Shown here: positions 34,386 to 43,308 of the stretch, in pieces
Layout of the letters: every line of letters starts with the position of its first letter
Numbering within the stretch: position 1 is the stretch's first letter
Assembly (NCBI RefSeq): GCF_902459765.1
Contig: NZ_CABPSP010000011.1
Location: 1-64,000 of the forward strand
Source of the DNA: Pandoraea anapnoica
Lineage (GTDB): Bacteria; Pseudomonadota; Gammaproteobacteria; Burkholderiales; Burkholderiaceae
Reading direction: 5' to 3'
Length of the DNA stretch: 64,000 bases
The notes under the pieces: model-generated
Seen by the model: the letters and a program-made list of their open reading frames with translations, nothing else
Told to the model about the DNA's origin: nothing
The model's database searches: none
Translations under genes and position numbers: made by a program

Positions 34386-35303
34386 TCACGCAGGCACTTC
34401 GTCCGAATCTTCCACACCACCGAAGCCGGGCAACGGGCGCTGCCAGCGCTGCGCGATGAACACGCCGACGAGCGCCACACCGCCACCGATTACGTGGAAC
34501 GTGTGCAGTTGCTCACCCAGCAGCACGACAGCAATCGCTGCCGTCATGACCGGCAGCACGTTGATGAACATGCTGCAACGGTTCGGCCCGAGATGCCGGA
34601 TGCCCTGAATCCACAGAATCGGCAACACGATCGACGCTCCCAATCCGGCGTACAGCACCAACGGCACTGTCGCCGCATTCAGTTGTGCCTGACCGGCAGG
34701 CACCATCGCAAGCATCGGAATCATCGTGATCAGCGCCGCCCATGCCTGCACATAGGTCGACTGCGCGGGCGGCACCGCCACGTGCCAGCGTCGCAGCAGC
34801 ACGCTGTACAACCCGTAAGATGCCGAAGCAATCAGCATCAGGATGTCCCCCAGATGCATGCCGCCGTCGAGCAACTGCGACGGATGCCCCTGCCCGATCA
34901 GATACACCAGCCCTGCGAGCGACAGCAGGCCGCCCACGAGCATGCCGAGGGTCGGCGGCTCGCGCAGCAGCATTACGCTCCACAGCAGGGTCAGCAGCGG
35001 GGCCAGCGCCGTCACGATTGCCATATTGGTCGCCGTGGTGCTGTGCGCCGCGAGATACGACAGGCTCTGATAGAACGACATGCTCAGAAAACCGAGGAAG
35101 CCGAGCTTGGCGAGTTGCGGGCGCACATGGTGCCAGTTGCGCAGTAGCGGACGAATGACGAAGGGCGTCATGACGGCTAGCGCCAGCACCAGACGATAGA
35201 ACGTGATGGCCGACGGCGCGATGGTCGTGGCCGAGAGCTTCGAAACGATGACATTGCCGGCCCACAACAACATGGCGCCGAGCGGATACAGAAAGTACCC
35301 CAT
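34386..35303 (-). CDS. EamA/DMT-family transporter
   Basis: Drug/metabolite transporter permease of about 305 residues from ATG 35303 (MGYFLYPLGAMLLWAGNVIV), ten helices in two EamA repeats. The first repeat ends near VMLLREPPTLGMLVGGLLSL and the second near VVLLGEQLHTFHVIGGGVAL, both typical helix 4-5 and 9-10 signatures. An in-frame ATG at 35339 is possible. It is divergent from an AraC-family gene (102 nt gap), which may regulate it. Substrate unknown. Confidence 0.88.
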   Translation of the reverse strand: MGYFLYPLGAMLLWAGNVIVSKLSATTIAPSAITFYRLVLALAVMTPFVIRPLLRNWHHVRPQLAKLGFLGFLSMSFYQSLSYLAAHSTTATNMAIVTALAPLLTLLWSVMLLREPPTLGMLVGGLLSLAGLVYLIGQGHPSQLLDGGMHLGDILMLIASASYGLYSVLLRRWHVAVPPAQSTYVQAWAALITMIPMLAMVPAGQAQLNAATVPLVLYAGLGASIVLPILWIQGIRHLGPNRCSMFINVLPVMTAAIAVVLLGEQLHTFHVIGGGVALVGVFIAQRWQRPLPGFGGVEDSDEVPA

Positions 35304-35405
35304 GACGATTTCCCACAGGTTTGACAAAGGAAGCGCCATCGTCAGGGATGTCGCACAGGACCGTCTCACGCTAAAATTCCAAAACCTGCCTTAAAAAGGA
35401 CACCC

Positions 35406-36203
35406 GTGGCTACCGAAAAGGCTGTGCGTCGCGTCATCGATCCGCGCCTGACCGATCACCTGCGATTCGAGAGCACCCCCATGCCGATGGCGGCGATGGC
35501 GGTCGATTACGCGCACAACGAGTTCATCGCCTCGCATTCGCATCGGCGCGCGCAACTGCTCTTTTCGATTGAGGGCGTGATGATCATCGCGTCGTCGTCG
35601 GGTCGCTGGGTGGTGCCGCCGACGCGCGGCGTCTGGCTCGCCGCCGGACTGGAACATACGGTGCGCATGAGCGGTAACGTCAAGATGCGCACAGTGTTCG
35701 TCGAACCGGGCAGCGAGCCGTTACCCGACACCAGTTGTGTCGTGGAGATCACGCCGCTGATGCGCGAGCTGATTCTGGCCGCCATTCATGTGCCGCCGGA
35801 CTACGCGCCCGACTCGCGGGACGCACGCCTCATGCGTCTACTGCTCGACGAACTGATCGCCCTGCCCGTCCTGCCGCTCTATCTGCCGTGGCCACGAGAC
35901 GCGCGTCTGGCGCGCGTTTGCGATCGTCTGATGCAAAGCCCTTGCGACGACGCCATCATCGACCGTTGGGCCAGCGAAGCGGGCCTTTCACCGAAGACGT
36001 TTCAGCGGCGTTTTTCCACGGAGACAGGCCTGACGTTCGGCCGCTGGCGTCAGCAAGCGCGCCTGCTACAAGCGCTGGAAGCGCTCGCACGCGGCGAAAA
36101 AATCGTGAATGTGGCGCTCGATCACGGCTACGCTAGCCAAAGCGCATTTGCCGCGATGTTCAAACGGCACTTCGGCGTACCGCCGTCGGCGTTCTATCGA
36201 TAA
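35406..36203 (+). CDS. AraC-family transcriptional regulator
   Basis: Regulator of 265 residues with GTG start (AAAGGA 7 nt upstream). The N-terminal cupin-like sensor domain (about 25-120; HSHRRAQLLFSIEGVMII, VPPTRGVWLAAG) is typical of the AraC_binding/DUF6597-type group. The C-terminal two-helix-turn-helix DNA-binding domain is at about 165-265 (WASEAGLSPKTFQRRFSTET; VALDHGYASQSAFAAMFKRH). It is divergent from the EamA transporter and likely controls it or the following YciI gene. Confidence 0.92.
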   Translation: MATEKAVRRVIDPRLTDHLRFESTPMPMAAMAVDYAHNEFIASHSHRRAQLLFSIEGVMIIASSSGRWVVPPTRGVWLAAGLEHTVRMSGNVKMRTVFVEPGSEPLPDTSCVVEITPLMRELILAAIHVPPDYAPDSRDARLMRLLLDELIALPVLPLYLPWPRDARLARVCDRLMQSPCDDAIIDRWASEAGLSPKTFQRRFSTETGLTFGRWRQQARLLQALEALARGEKIVNVALDHGYASQSAFAAMFKRHFGVPPSAFYR

Positions 36204-36283
36204 TAACGAGTGCCGCGCGCCTCAAAGCGACATCACAACTTCACAACGTCACAGCGCGCGCAAAAAATTACGGAGATCACACC

Positions 36284-36580
36284 ATGCATTACCTGCTCAC
36301 TTACGAACTCGTCGACGATTACGTCGACCGTCGCGGCCAGTATCGCGACGCGCATTTGGCGCTCGCCTGGGCCGCATCAGACCGCGGCGAACTGCTGCTT
36401 GCGGGCGCGCTGGAGTTGCCCGTCGACACGGCAGCCCTGCTCTTCGAAGGCGACTCGCCTGCAGCGGCAGAAGCCTTCGCGAAGGCCGATCCGTATGTGA
36501 TGAATGGTCTGGTGAAGTCGTGGCGCGTACGGCCGTGGAAGACGGTCGTCGGCAAGACGGCAAGCACGCCGGTGCGCTGA
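36284..36580 (+). CDS. YciI family protein
   Basis: Small cytoplasmic protein of 98 residues of the YciI family (ferredoxin-like fold, putative catalytic His-Asp dyad). The typical pattern MHYLLTYELVDDYVDRRGQY, HLALAWAASDRGELLLAGAL and FAKADPYVMNGLVKSWRVRPW is present, with the conserved HxxxA and DPY segments. Enzymatic role is unproven for most members. It lies 80 nt after the AraC gene. A terminator follows at 36619-36650. Confidence 0.92.
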   Translation: MHYLLTYELVDDYVDRRGQYRDAHLALAWAASDRGELLLAGALELPVDTAALLFEGDSPAAAEAFAKADPYVMNGLVKSWRVRPWKTVVGKTASTPVR

Positions 36581-36618
36581 AAGATGGCCAGGCGCATGAA
36601 CTGGCGGCACAAAAAACA

Positions 36619-36650
36619 AAACGCGCTTGGCCGTTAAGCCAAGCGCGTTT
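36619..36650. terminator. hairpin terminator between yciI and tRNA genes
   Basis: AAACGCGCTTGGC (36619-36631) pairs perfectly with GCCAAGCGCGTTT (36638-36650). It is suited to stop the YciI transcript and the tRNA transcript coming from the opposite strand (AAAACAAAA becomes a T-run there). Confidence 0.85.
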
Positions 36651-36709
36651 GTCGACAACCGATCGTGCGTCGTGTTTCTGGAGCTTTCCGAGAATCACGC
36701 CACTAAATC

Positions 36710-36785
36710 TGGCGTCCCCTAGGGGATTCGAACCCCTGTACTCACCGTGAAAGGGTGATGTCCTAGGCCTCTAGACGAAGGGGAC
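36710..36785 (-). tRNA. tRNA-Glu (anticodon UUC)
   Basis: On the minus strand a 76-nt cloverleaf starts GTCCCCT and ends AGGGGAC-G-CCA. It has anticodon loop CTTTCAC (TTC) and T-arm GGTTCGAATCC. The CCA end is encoded. It lies 16 nt after tRNA-Ala in the same orientation and is likely co-transcribed. Confidence 0.97.
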
Positions 36786-36801
36786 CTAAAGTCTTCCGTT
36801 T

Positions 36802-36877
<76 letters not shown>

Positions 36878-36994
36878 GTACGGCGAAGAAGTGAGACTAT
36901 AGCGTGCTTTTCCGACCTTGGGAAGCCCCCACATCAAAATATTTTGACGGGGCCAGATGTCACCGAGATGACGCCGACGCCGCCCCCCCTCGCC

Positions 36995-38188
36995 CTACTG
37001 GCTCAGTCCACGCGCCTCGATGGGCCAGAGACCTTCGACCCGCCCGTGCCTCACCGCCACGTACCGGTCGTAGAGATTGACCGTCGGATCGCAGTGTCCC
37101 GGCACCAGCAGAATCGGCTCGCCCAACCACGGGGCACCGTCTTCGTCCGCCGAGGCGAGTTCCAGCACGCCATGCTCGTCCGAGGCTGTCCGGTAATGCG
37201 GCTTGCTCGCCTGTTGCGACGACCAGAAGCGTGGCAGGCCCGAATCCGTCGCCACGCTCTTGAGCCCCGCATCGCATACGATGATCCCGTTGCGCGCCGT
37301 GCTCATGACCGTCGACGCGAGAAACAGGCCGTGGCGAAAGCGCCAGTCGTCGCGCCATTCAAGCGAACCGTAATGGCCGTCGAGGAACACATACGACCCC
37401 GGCTGAATTTCGGTGTACACACCGCTCTCGATATCGAACTCGGCCGTGCCGGTGCCACCGCCCGTCACGACCGGACAAGCAATGCCGCGTGCTTCGAGAA
37501 AGCGCACGTAGGCCGATGCGCGGTCGGCGGCAAGACGTGCTGTATCGCGCCGCTTTTCCCAACTGTCCACATGCTGCGCGCTACCGTGATACGCCTGCAA
37601 TCCGCCGAAACGCAGCCCCTCGTAGTGATCGATGGCATCGACCAGTTGCGCCACGGCATCCGTCGAATCCACGCCGCAACGACCTTGCCCCACGTCCACT
37701 TCGGGCAGCACGGCGATGCGCACGCCAGCGCGCTGCGCGGCCTTACCGAGTGGCGCGACCTGCCGCACATCGTCGACACACACCGACAGCGTGACATGCC
37801 CCGCCATCGCTACCGCCAGCGCCACACGCGCCTCGCCGACGAACTCGTTACTGATATGGATGTTGCCGATGCCCGCGTTGACGAACGGGATAGCCTCCGT
37901 GACTTTCTGACAGCAGATGCCGACCGCGCCCGCCGCCATTTGTGCACGCGCGATCGCGACGGACTTGTGCGCTTTGGCATGCGGACGGACCGCAACACCG
38001 CGCGCTGCCGCCGCACTCGCCATGCGTTCGACGTTCGCATCGAACGCGTCGAGATCGAGCAGGAGCGACGGCGTGGCCACCTGCGCGAGCGTGTCGCCCA
38101 CGCGTGCCACCGGTGGCACGGCAATGCTGCCGGTGGCCACGTTTGCAGCACTCGCCTGCGTCGAAACCGTATTGACTGAATCTGGCAT
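36995..38188 (-). CDS. DSD1-family PLP enzyme (3-hydroxy-D-aspartate aldolase / D-serine dehydratase type)
   Basis: Fold-type III PLP enzyme of 397 residues, of the family holding D-threonine aldolase, D-serine dehydratase DSD1 and 3-hydroxyaspartate aldolase (BhcC). The PLP lysine lies in RPHAKAHKS (Lys72). The C-terminal PGHCDPTVNLYD holds the His/Cys metal ligands of the group, and GGGTGTAEFDIE is the phosphate-binding region. The start at 38188 (MPDSVNTV) begins the family-like sequence; the frame extends far upstream without it. It probably cleaves or dehydrates a beta-hydroxy amino acid to glycine/glyoxylate or a keto acid. It lies 92 nt after the FAD dehydrogenase gene, same strand. 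Confidence 0.85.
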   Translation of the reverse strand: MPDSVNTVSTQASAANVATGSIAVPPVARVGDTLAQVATPSLLLDLDAFDANVERMASAAAARGVAVRPHAKAHKSVAIARAQMAAGAVGICCQKVTEAIPFVNAGIGNIHISNEFVGEARVALAVAMAGHVTLSVCVDDVRQVAPLGKAAQRAGVRIAVLPEVDVGQGRCGVDSTDAVAQLVDAIDHYEGLRFGGLQAYHGSAQHVDSWEKRRDTARLAADRASAYVRFLEARGIACPVVTGGGTGTAEFDIESGVYTEIQPGSYVFLDGHYGSLEWRDDWRFRHGLFLASTVMSTARNGIIVCDAGLKSVATDSGLPRFWSSQQASKPHYRTASDEHGVLELASADEDGAPWLGEPILLVPGHCDPTVNLYDRYVAVRHGRVEGLWPIEARGLSQ

Positions 38189-38280
38189 CACAATCCTCAA
38201 CCCATTGATAGGCGTTCGCAGAAAATGGTGGCACTCACTCAAGGCCACGCCGACACGTACGCTGTCGCACTGGCAGTCGC

Positions 38281-41200
38281 TTACGCCACGCCACCCGGCA
38301 ACGCCCGCGCCAATACGCGCGCGACGTGCAACGCATCCGTCTGCGCCCCATCGTGAATCTGATGGCGGCAACTGGTGCCGTCGGCCACTACGATGGCGTT
38401 TTCGCTGCGCTGACGAATTGCAGGCAACAACGTCAATTCCGACATAGCGCGCGACGTGTCGTAATGCTCCGCCTCGTAACCGAAACTGCCCGCCATGCCG
38501 CAGCACGACGATTCGATCGATGATACCTTCAGCCCCGGCACCCAACCAAGGACCGCTGTGACGGGGGAGTAAGCGTCGAACGCCTTCTGATGGCAGTGCC
38601 CGTGCACGAGCGCCTCGCCCACGCCCTCCGGCAGCGCTTGCCAGGCCACATCCAGTCGCCCTGCTGCCTTCTCGCGAACCAGAAATTCCTCAAACAAAAA
38701 CGCGCTGTCCGCCAACTTGCGGGCAGCATCGCCAAAGCCGTAGCCGAGTACTTCGTCGCGTAGCGAGAGCAGGCACGACGGCTCCAGCCCCACAATCGGC
38801 ACCCCACGCTCGACGAACGGCATCACCGCGTCGAGCAGACGTCGGGCTTCCGCCTTCGCTTCGTCCACCAGACCGGCCGCGAGGAACGTCCGGCCGCAGC
38901 ACAGCGGCCGCTCGCCAGCGCGCTGATTCACATGGACGGTGTAACCGGCCGCTTCGAGCACCAGCTTCGCCGCGCGGGCATTTTCCGGCTCCATGTAGTT
39001 GTTGAACGTGTCGACGAAGAGCAGCACCTGACGCGAATTCTGCGCATCGACGGGACGGCCCAGCGGCGTCTGACGCGCCAGGAACGAGCCAGTGAGCGCC
39101 GGCACCGAGCGTTCCAGCGCGAGCCCGAGCCAGCGCTTCGCCACGTTGCTGCCGGGCATTCGCTGCGCCGCATCCAGCAGCCCGCCCAGCCGGCTGGCCC
39201 ACGGCGCGTAGCGCGGCAGATACGCGATCAGCTTGTCGCGCAACGACACGCCGTGGCGCTTCGCGCGCGCATGCCGCGCCTCAATCTTGAAGCGCGCCAT
39301 ATCGATACCCGTCGGACAATCGCGCTTGCAGCCCTTGCACGACACGCACAGATCGAGCGCCGCCTTCACCTCGTCGCTCGCCAGCCCTTCGTCGCCCAGT
39401 TGCCCGGAGACGGCCAGACGCAACGTATTTGCCCGTCCGCGCGTGACATGCTGCTCGTCGCGCGTCACGCGATAGCTCGGGCACATCGTGCCCGCGTCGA
39501 ACTTGCGACAGTGGCCGTTGTTGTTGCACATCTCGACGGCGGACGCGAGGCCGTGCGTGGCGTCCGTCCCCGTGTCCGGCGCGGTCTGCTCGCCGGTCAG
39601 CGCATCGCGCTTCACGTTCCAGGCCGTCCAGTCGAGTGCAGGCGTAATCGGCTTTGCCGCATAGCCCGGTGCGAAACGGAACAGCTCGCGCGTGTCCATC
39701 TTCGGCGGGCGCACCATCTTGTCCGGATTGAAACGATTCTCCGGATCGAACAGATCCTTGATCTCGCCAAACGCCGCATTGATGCGCGGCCCGTACTGCC
39801 AGGCCACCCATTCGCCGCGACACAGCCCGTCGCCGTGCTCGCCCGAATAAGCGCCCTTGTATTCGCGCACGAGCGCCGCCGCTTCCTCGGCGATCTCGCG
39901 CATCTTCGTCGCGCCGTCGCGGCGCATGTCCAGAATCGGCCGCACGTGCAGCGTGCCCACACTCGCATGGGCGTACCACGTGCCTTCAGTCCCGTTGCGA
40001 TGGAACACCTCGGTCAGACGCCGCGTGTACTCGGCCAGATGCTCCAGCGGCACCGCGCAGTCTTCGATGAACGACACGGGCTTACCGTCGCCCTTCATGC
40101 TCATCATGATGTTCAGGCCTGCCTTGCGCACTTCCCAGAGCGCCTTTTGCGGTCCGGCGTCCGGCATCTTCACAACGCTGTCGGGCAAGCCGAGATCGCC
40201 CATCAGCGTGGCGAGATCGTCGAGCTTTGCGCGCAGTGCGGCGGGATCATCGCCCGCGAATTCGACCAGCAGAATCGCCTGCGGATCGCCCGTGAGCGCC
40301 TTCTCGATGACGGGACGAAACGCGGCGTTGTCCATCGCCAGATCGATCATCGTGCGATCGACCAGCTCCACCGCCACCGGCCCCAGCTTCACGATGTGCT
40401 GCGTGAGGTCCATCGCCTGATAGAACGTGGGGAAGTTCACCACGCCGAGCGTCTTGTGGGCAGGCAGCGGCGCGAGCCTGAGCGTGATCTGGCGACTGTA
40501 CGCAAGCGTGCCCTCAGAGCCCACCAGCAGATGCGCGAGGTTGGCCACGCCGTCGTCGGTGTACGCGCGTGGGTTCAGGCAATCGAATAAGTCGAGGTTG
40601 TAGCCCGCCACACGGCGCAGCACGCGCGGCACGCGCTCGCGCATCTCCGCCTGTTCGCGCATCGCGATGTCGTGAACGCTCGCGAGGATCGCCTTCGTAC
40701 GCGCGTCCGTGGGCGGTGTGTGCAGCGAGCCGAAGTGCAGTTGCGCGCCGTCGGCCAGCACGGCGTCGATGGACAGCACGTTGTGCACCATGTTGCCGTA
40801 TTCGATGGAGCGCGAACCGCACGAGTTGTTGCCCGCCATGCCGCCGATGGTGCATTGCGCGGCGGTGGAGACGTCCACCGGAAACCACAGCCCGTGCGGC
40901 TTGAGCCACGCGTTCAGATGATCGAGCACGATGCCCGGCTCGACGGTCACGGTGCGCGCCTCGGCGTCGAAGTCGATCACACGGTTCAACCACTTGCTGT
41001 TGTCGATGACGAGCGCTTCGCCAATGGTCTGTCCGCACTGGCTCGTGCCCGCACCGCGCGCGAGCACCGGTACCTTCTGGTCGCGTGCGATATCGAGCGC
41101 GCGAATCAGGTCTTCCTGATCGCGCGGCACCACCACACCGATGGGGAAAATCTGATAGATCGACGCATCCGTCGCATAGCGCCCACGACTGGCGCGATCG

Positions 41201-41382
41201 AACAGCACGTCGCCGCGCAGTTCGCGGCGCAGGCGGTCTTGCAACGGCGTGAGCGCCACCCCGCCGCGCTGCATCGGCATCAGATGCACGGGCTGGCTGA
41301 TGGGCGTTAGCGGAGTCAGTGGCGTCGGAGAAGTCGGAGGGGTGTCGTGAGGCGTCGCGCGGGCGTTAGATTGGGAATTCAT
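38281..41382 (-). CDS. YdiJ-like FAD-linked oxidase fused to Fe-S/CCG reductase (D-2-hydroxyacid dehydrogenase)
   Basis: 1033-residue fusion protein. N-terminal FAD-binding PCMH domain (about 70-270; PVLARGAGTSQCGQ, GGMAGNNSCGSRSIEYGNMV) and FAD-oxidase C-terminal domain (about 280-580; GEHGDGLCRGEW). These are followed by a ferredoxin-like cysteine cluster (CVSCKGCKRDCPTG, about 690) and two CCG domains (PLCCGRTFLA; SSCCGMAGSFGYE). This is the layout of E. coli YdiJ, a D-2-hydroxyglutarate/D-2-hydroxyacid dehydrogenase feeding electrons to the respiratory chain. The start at 41382 (MNSQSNARA) follows a non-conserved Pro/Thr leader. It is co-oriented with the DSD1-type gene; substrate could be glycolate, D-lactate or D-2-hydroxyglutarate. 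Confidence 0.9.
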   Translation of the reverse strand: MNSQSNARATPHDTPPTSPTPLTPLTPISQPVHLMPMQRGGVALTPLQDRLRRELRGDVLFDRASRGRYATDASIYQIFPIGVVVPRDQEDLIRALDIARDQKVPVLARGAGTSQCGQTIGEALVIDNSKWLNRVIDFDAEARTVTVEPGIVLDHLNAWLKPHGLWFPVDVSTAAQCTIGGMAGNNSCGSRSIEYGNMVHNVLSIDAVLADGAQLHFGSLHTPPTDARTKAILASVHDIAMREQAEMRERVPRVLRRVAGYNLDLFDCLNPRAYTDDGVANLAHLLVGSEGTLAYSRQITLRLAPLPAHKTLGVVNFPTFYQAMDLTQHIVKLGPVAVELVDRTMIDLAMDNAAFRPVIEKALTGDPQAILLVEFAGDDPAALRAKLDDLATLMGDLGLPDSVVKMPDAGPQKALWEVRKAGLNIMMSMKGDGKPVSFIEDCAVPLEHLAEYTRRLTEVFHRNGTEGTWYAHASVGTLHVRPILDMRRDGATKMREIAEEAAALVREYKGAYSGEHGDGLCRGEWVAWQYGPRINAAFGEIKDLFDPENRFNPDKMVRPPKMDTRELFRFAPGYAAKPITPALDWTAWNVKRDALTGEQTAPDTGTDATHGLASAVEMCNNNGHCRKFDAGTMCPSYRVTRDEQHVTRGRANTLRLAVSGQLGDEGLASDEVKAALDLCVSCKGCKRDCPTGIDMARFKIEARHARAKRHGVSLRDKLIAYLPRYAPWASRLGGLLDAAQRMPGSNVAKRWLGLALERSVPALTGSFLARQTPLGRPVDAQNSRQVLLFVDTFNNYMEPENARAAKLVLEAAGYTVHVNQRAGERPLCCGRTFLAAGLVDEAKAEARRLLDAVMPFVERGVPIVGLEPSCLLSLRDEVLGYGFGDAARKLADSAFLFEEFLVREKAAGRLDVAWQALPEGVGEALVHGHCHQKAFDAYSPVTAVLGWVPGLKVSSIESSCCGMAGSFGYEAEHYDTSRAMSELTLLPAIRQRSENAIVVADGTSCRHQIHDGAQTDALHVARVLARALPGGVA

Positions 41383-41560
41383 GACGTTGCTGGCGTTGAG
41401 CTGGCCGTACCGAAGAAGATGCACAAGGCATCGGGGACGGGCCTGCCGCGAGCGGACACGAGACCCGTCCGGCAGGTGTTCTGCGGGAGATGTCGCTTGT
41501 CTTCCGGATCGTGCGGACGCTCACCGCGCCCGCATCGATCAGGCAGACGTCAAATGCACG

Positions 41561-42838
41561 TCAGGCAGGCTGACGAGCGTTGCTTGCGTTAGCGGCATCA
41601 CCGGCAAGCGAGAACTTGCTCTCGGGTTGCATGCGGAAGGCCAGCACTACACCGACGGCCATCAGAATCATGCTGCCCACGAACGGCAGTTCCCAATTCC
41701 CCGTGCGGTCGATGAGATAACCCGAGAGCACCGGCGAGATAATCGCCGCGAGTGCCGAACCGGTATTCATCATGCCGCTGGCCGTGCCCGAGTATTCCGG
41801 CGCGACGTCCATCGGGATCGCCCACATCGGGCCAATCGTCATTTCGGCGAAGAAGAAGCCCGCCGCCAGACACGCCATCGACACGTACAGATGGTGCGTG
41901 AACATCATCGGCACAAGCGAGATCAGCGTAAGCAGCATGCACACCGAAACCATCCAGCTGCGGGCGCGCTTCAGGTTGCCGGTGCGCTCGTAGAGCTTGT
42001 CGGTGACGATCCCGCCGAGCGTATCGCCGATCACACCGGCAAAGAACACGCTCGAAGCGAACAGCGCCGACTTCTTCAGATCGAGGTCGTAGCTGTGCAG
42101 GAAGTACTGCGGAATCCATGACAGGAAAAGCCAGAGCGTCCAGCCGTAGCAGAAGTACACGACCGTGACCGGCATCATGCGCTTGAACAGCGGCCCCCAC
42201 GGCACGGAACCGCTCTTGGCCTTGAGCGCGGGCAACACGGCCAGCTCTTCGGTCGTGATGCGCGGATGGTCCTGCGGACGTTCCGTGAACGTGAACGCCC
42301 AGAGCCCCACCCAGATCAGGCTCACGATCCCGCACAGATAGAACGATTCGCGCCAGCCGTGCGTGGCCATGATGAACACCACCACGGCCGGGGCCACGGC
42401 GTTACCGATACGCGAGGCTGCGTGCGTGATCCCCTGCGCGAAACCGCGCTTTTCCTTGGGAATCCAGCGCGACATGGCTGAGGTGGCCGCCGGGAACGTC
42501 GCCCCTTCGCCCAGACCCAGCAGCAAGCGGGCCAGCAGCAGCGTGACGAGGCCACCGGCCATACCGGTCAGGATCGTCGCTACCGCCCACAATGCGCCGC
42601 ACACCAGCAACGTGCGCTTCGCACCGAAGCGATCGCTCACCCAACCGCCGATGATTTGGAAAACCAGATAGGGATAGGCAAATGCCGAGAAGACAAGACC
42701 GATTTCCGTCTTGCTGAGATTGAATTCCTTGCCGAAACCGGCTGCCGCCGTGCTGACGTTGACGCGATCGAGGTAGGTGATGAAATACATGACGCATAGC
42801 ATCACCAGCACGACCCTTGTCGCCTTGAAAAGCTTCAT
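41561..42838 (-). CDS. MFS transporter, anion:cation symporter family
   Basis: Major facilitator permease of 425 residues, 12 helices, of the ACS group that imports organic acids such as glucarate, tartrate or phthalate. Evidence: MYFITYLDRVNVSTAAAGFG at helix 1, DRFGAKRTLL in the 2-3 loop, and LLARLLLGLGEGATFPAATS and PKEKRGFAQG in helix 4 and its loop. The start at 42838 has AGGAGA upstream. It lies between the FAD dehydrogenase and the aminotransferase genes in the same orientation and likely imports the substrate of that pathway. Confidence 0.92.
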   Translation of the reverse strand: MKLFKATRVVLVMLCVMYFITYLDRVNVSTAAAGFGKEFNLSKTEIGLVFSAFAYPYLVFQIIGGWVSDRFGAKRTLLVCGALWAVATILTGMAGGLVTLLLARLLLGLGEGATFPAATSAMSRWIPKEKRGFAQGITHAASRIGNAVAPAVVVFIMATHGWRESFYLCGIVSLIWVGLWAFTFTERPQDHPRITTEELAVLPALKAKSGSVPWGPLFKRMMPVTVVYFCYGWTLWLFLSWIPQYFLHSYDLDLKKSALFASSVFFAGVIGDTLGGIVTDKLYERTGNLKRARSWMVSVCMLLTLISLVPMMFTHHLYVSMACLAAGFFFAEMTIGPMWAIPMDVAPEYSGTASGMMNTGSALAAIISPVLSGYLIDRTGNWELPFVGSMILMAVGVVLAFRMQPESKFSLAGDAANASNARQPA

Positions 42839-43027
42839 TGCATGTCTCCTGAAACATCCTGTGAAGCGCGCCCGCAGCATGCTGGCAGCGCAAAGGTGTT
42901 GCTGCGTCACGAGCGCTTCTGTTGTGAGGCTCTGTGACGCGTGAATGACAATTAAAGCGTTTTACTTCAGGAGCGCCTGCGATCCTCCAAACATATCGCC
43001 GACGCTCCTCGTCTCCTAGTTAGGACT

Positions 43028-43298
43028 TAGGGTCTGTTTCCCCTAAATCCGGGCTCGCGAACGTGTTCTACCGGCTGGCTGGCAAGGCGCCCGCAGCGCC
43101 GCTTGGTCACTCCAAGCAAGCTGCGGGCAACGCCGCCAGACGGCCGGAAGGGCACGTTCCCTCCGGGTTGCCCACCCAAAGGGGCGATCGCGGCGTCATG
43201 ATCCTCCCGAATATTCCCGATATTCGCTTCGGCTCAATCCTTGCGCTCGCCCCTTTGGCCGGGCAACGCGAGCCCGGATTTAGGGGAAACAGACCCTA
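43028..43298. repeat. 271-bp palindromic multi-hairpin element with 32-bp terminal inverted repeats
   Basis: TAGGGTCTGTTTCCCCTAAA... (43028-43059) is repeated perfectly and inverted at 43267-43298 (32 bp). Inside are further nested stems: CCAAAGGGGCGA (43176-43187) with TCGCCCCTTTGG (43247-43258), and GCCCGCAGC (43089-43097) with GCTGCGGGC (43120-43128) enclosing GCTTGG/CCAAGC. No ORF or obvious target-site duplication. It fills most of the 470-nt gap between the MFS and aminotransferase genes, ending 10 nt from the latter's stop. A MITE-like element or a structured RNA are both possible. Confidence 0.8.
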
Positions 43299-43308
43299 CA
43301 ACGGCAGG

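Noticed and set aside
38932-40590. 552-codon plus-strand frame antisense to the YdiJ-like gene
   Set aside because: Arg/His/Ala-rich low-information translation that mirrors a conserved multidomain enzyme.
43060-43266. Coding sequence inside the palindromic element
   Set aside because: Frames crossing it are read through the inverted repeats and nested hairpins and carry no protein-like sequence.
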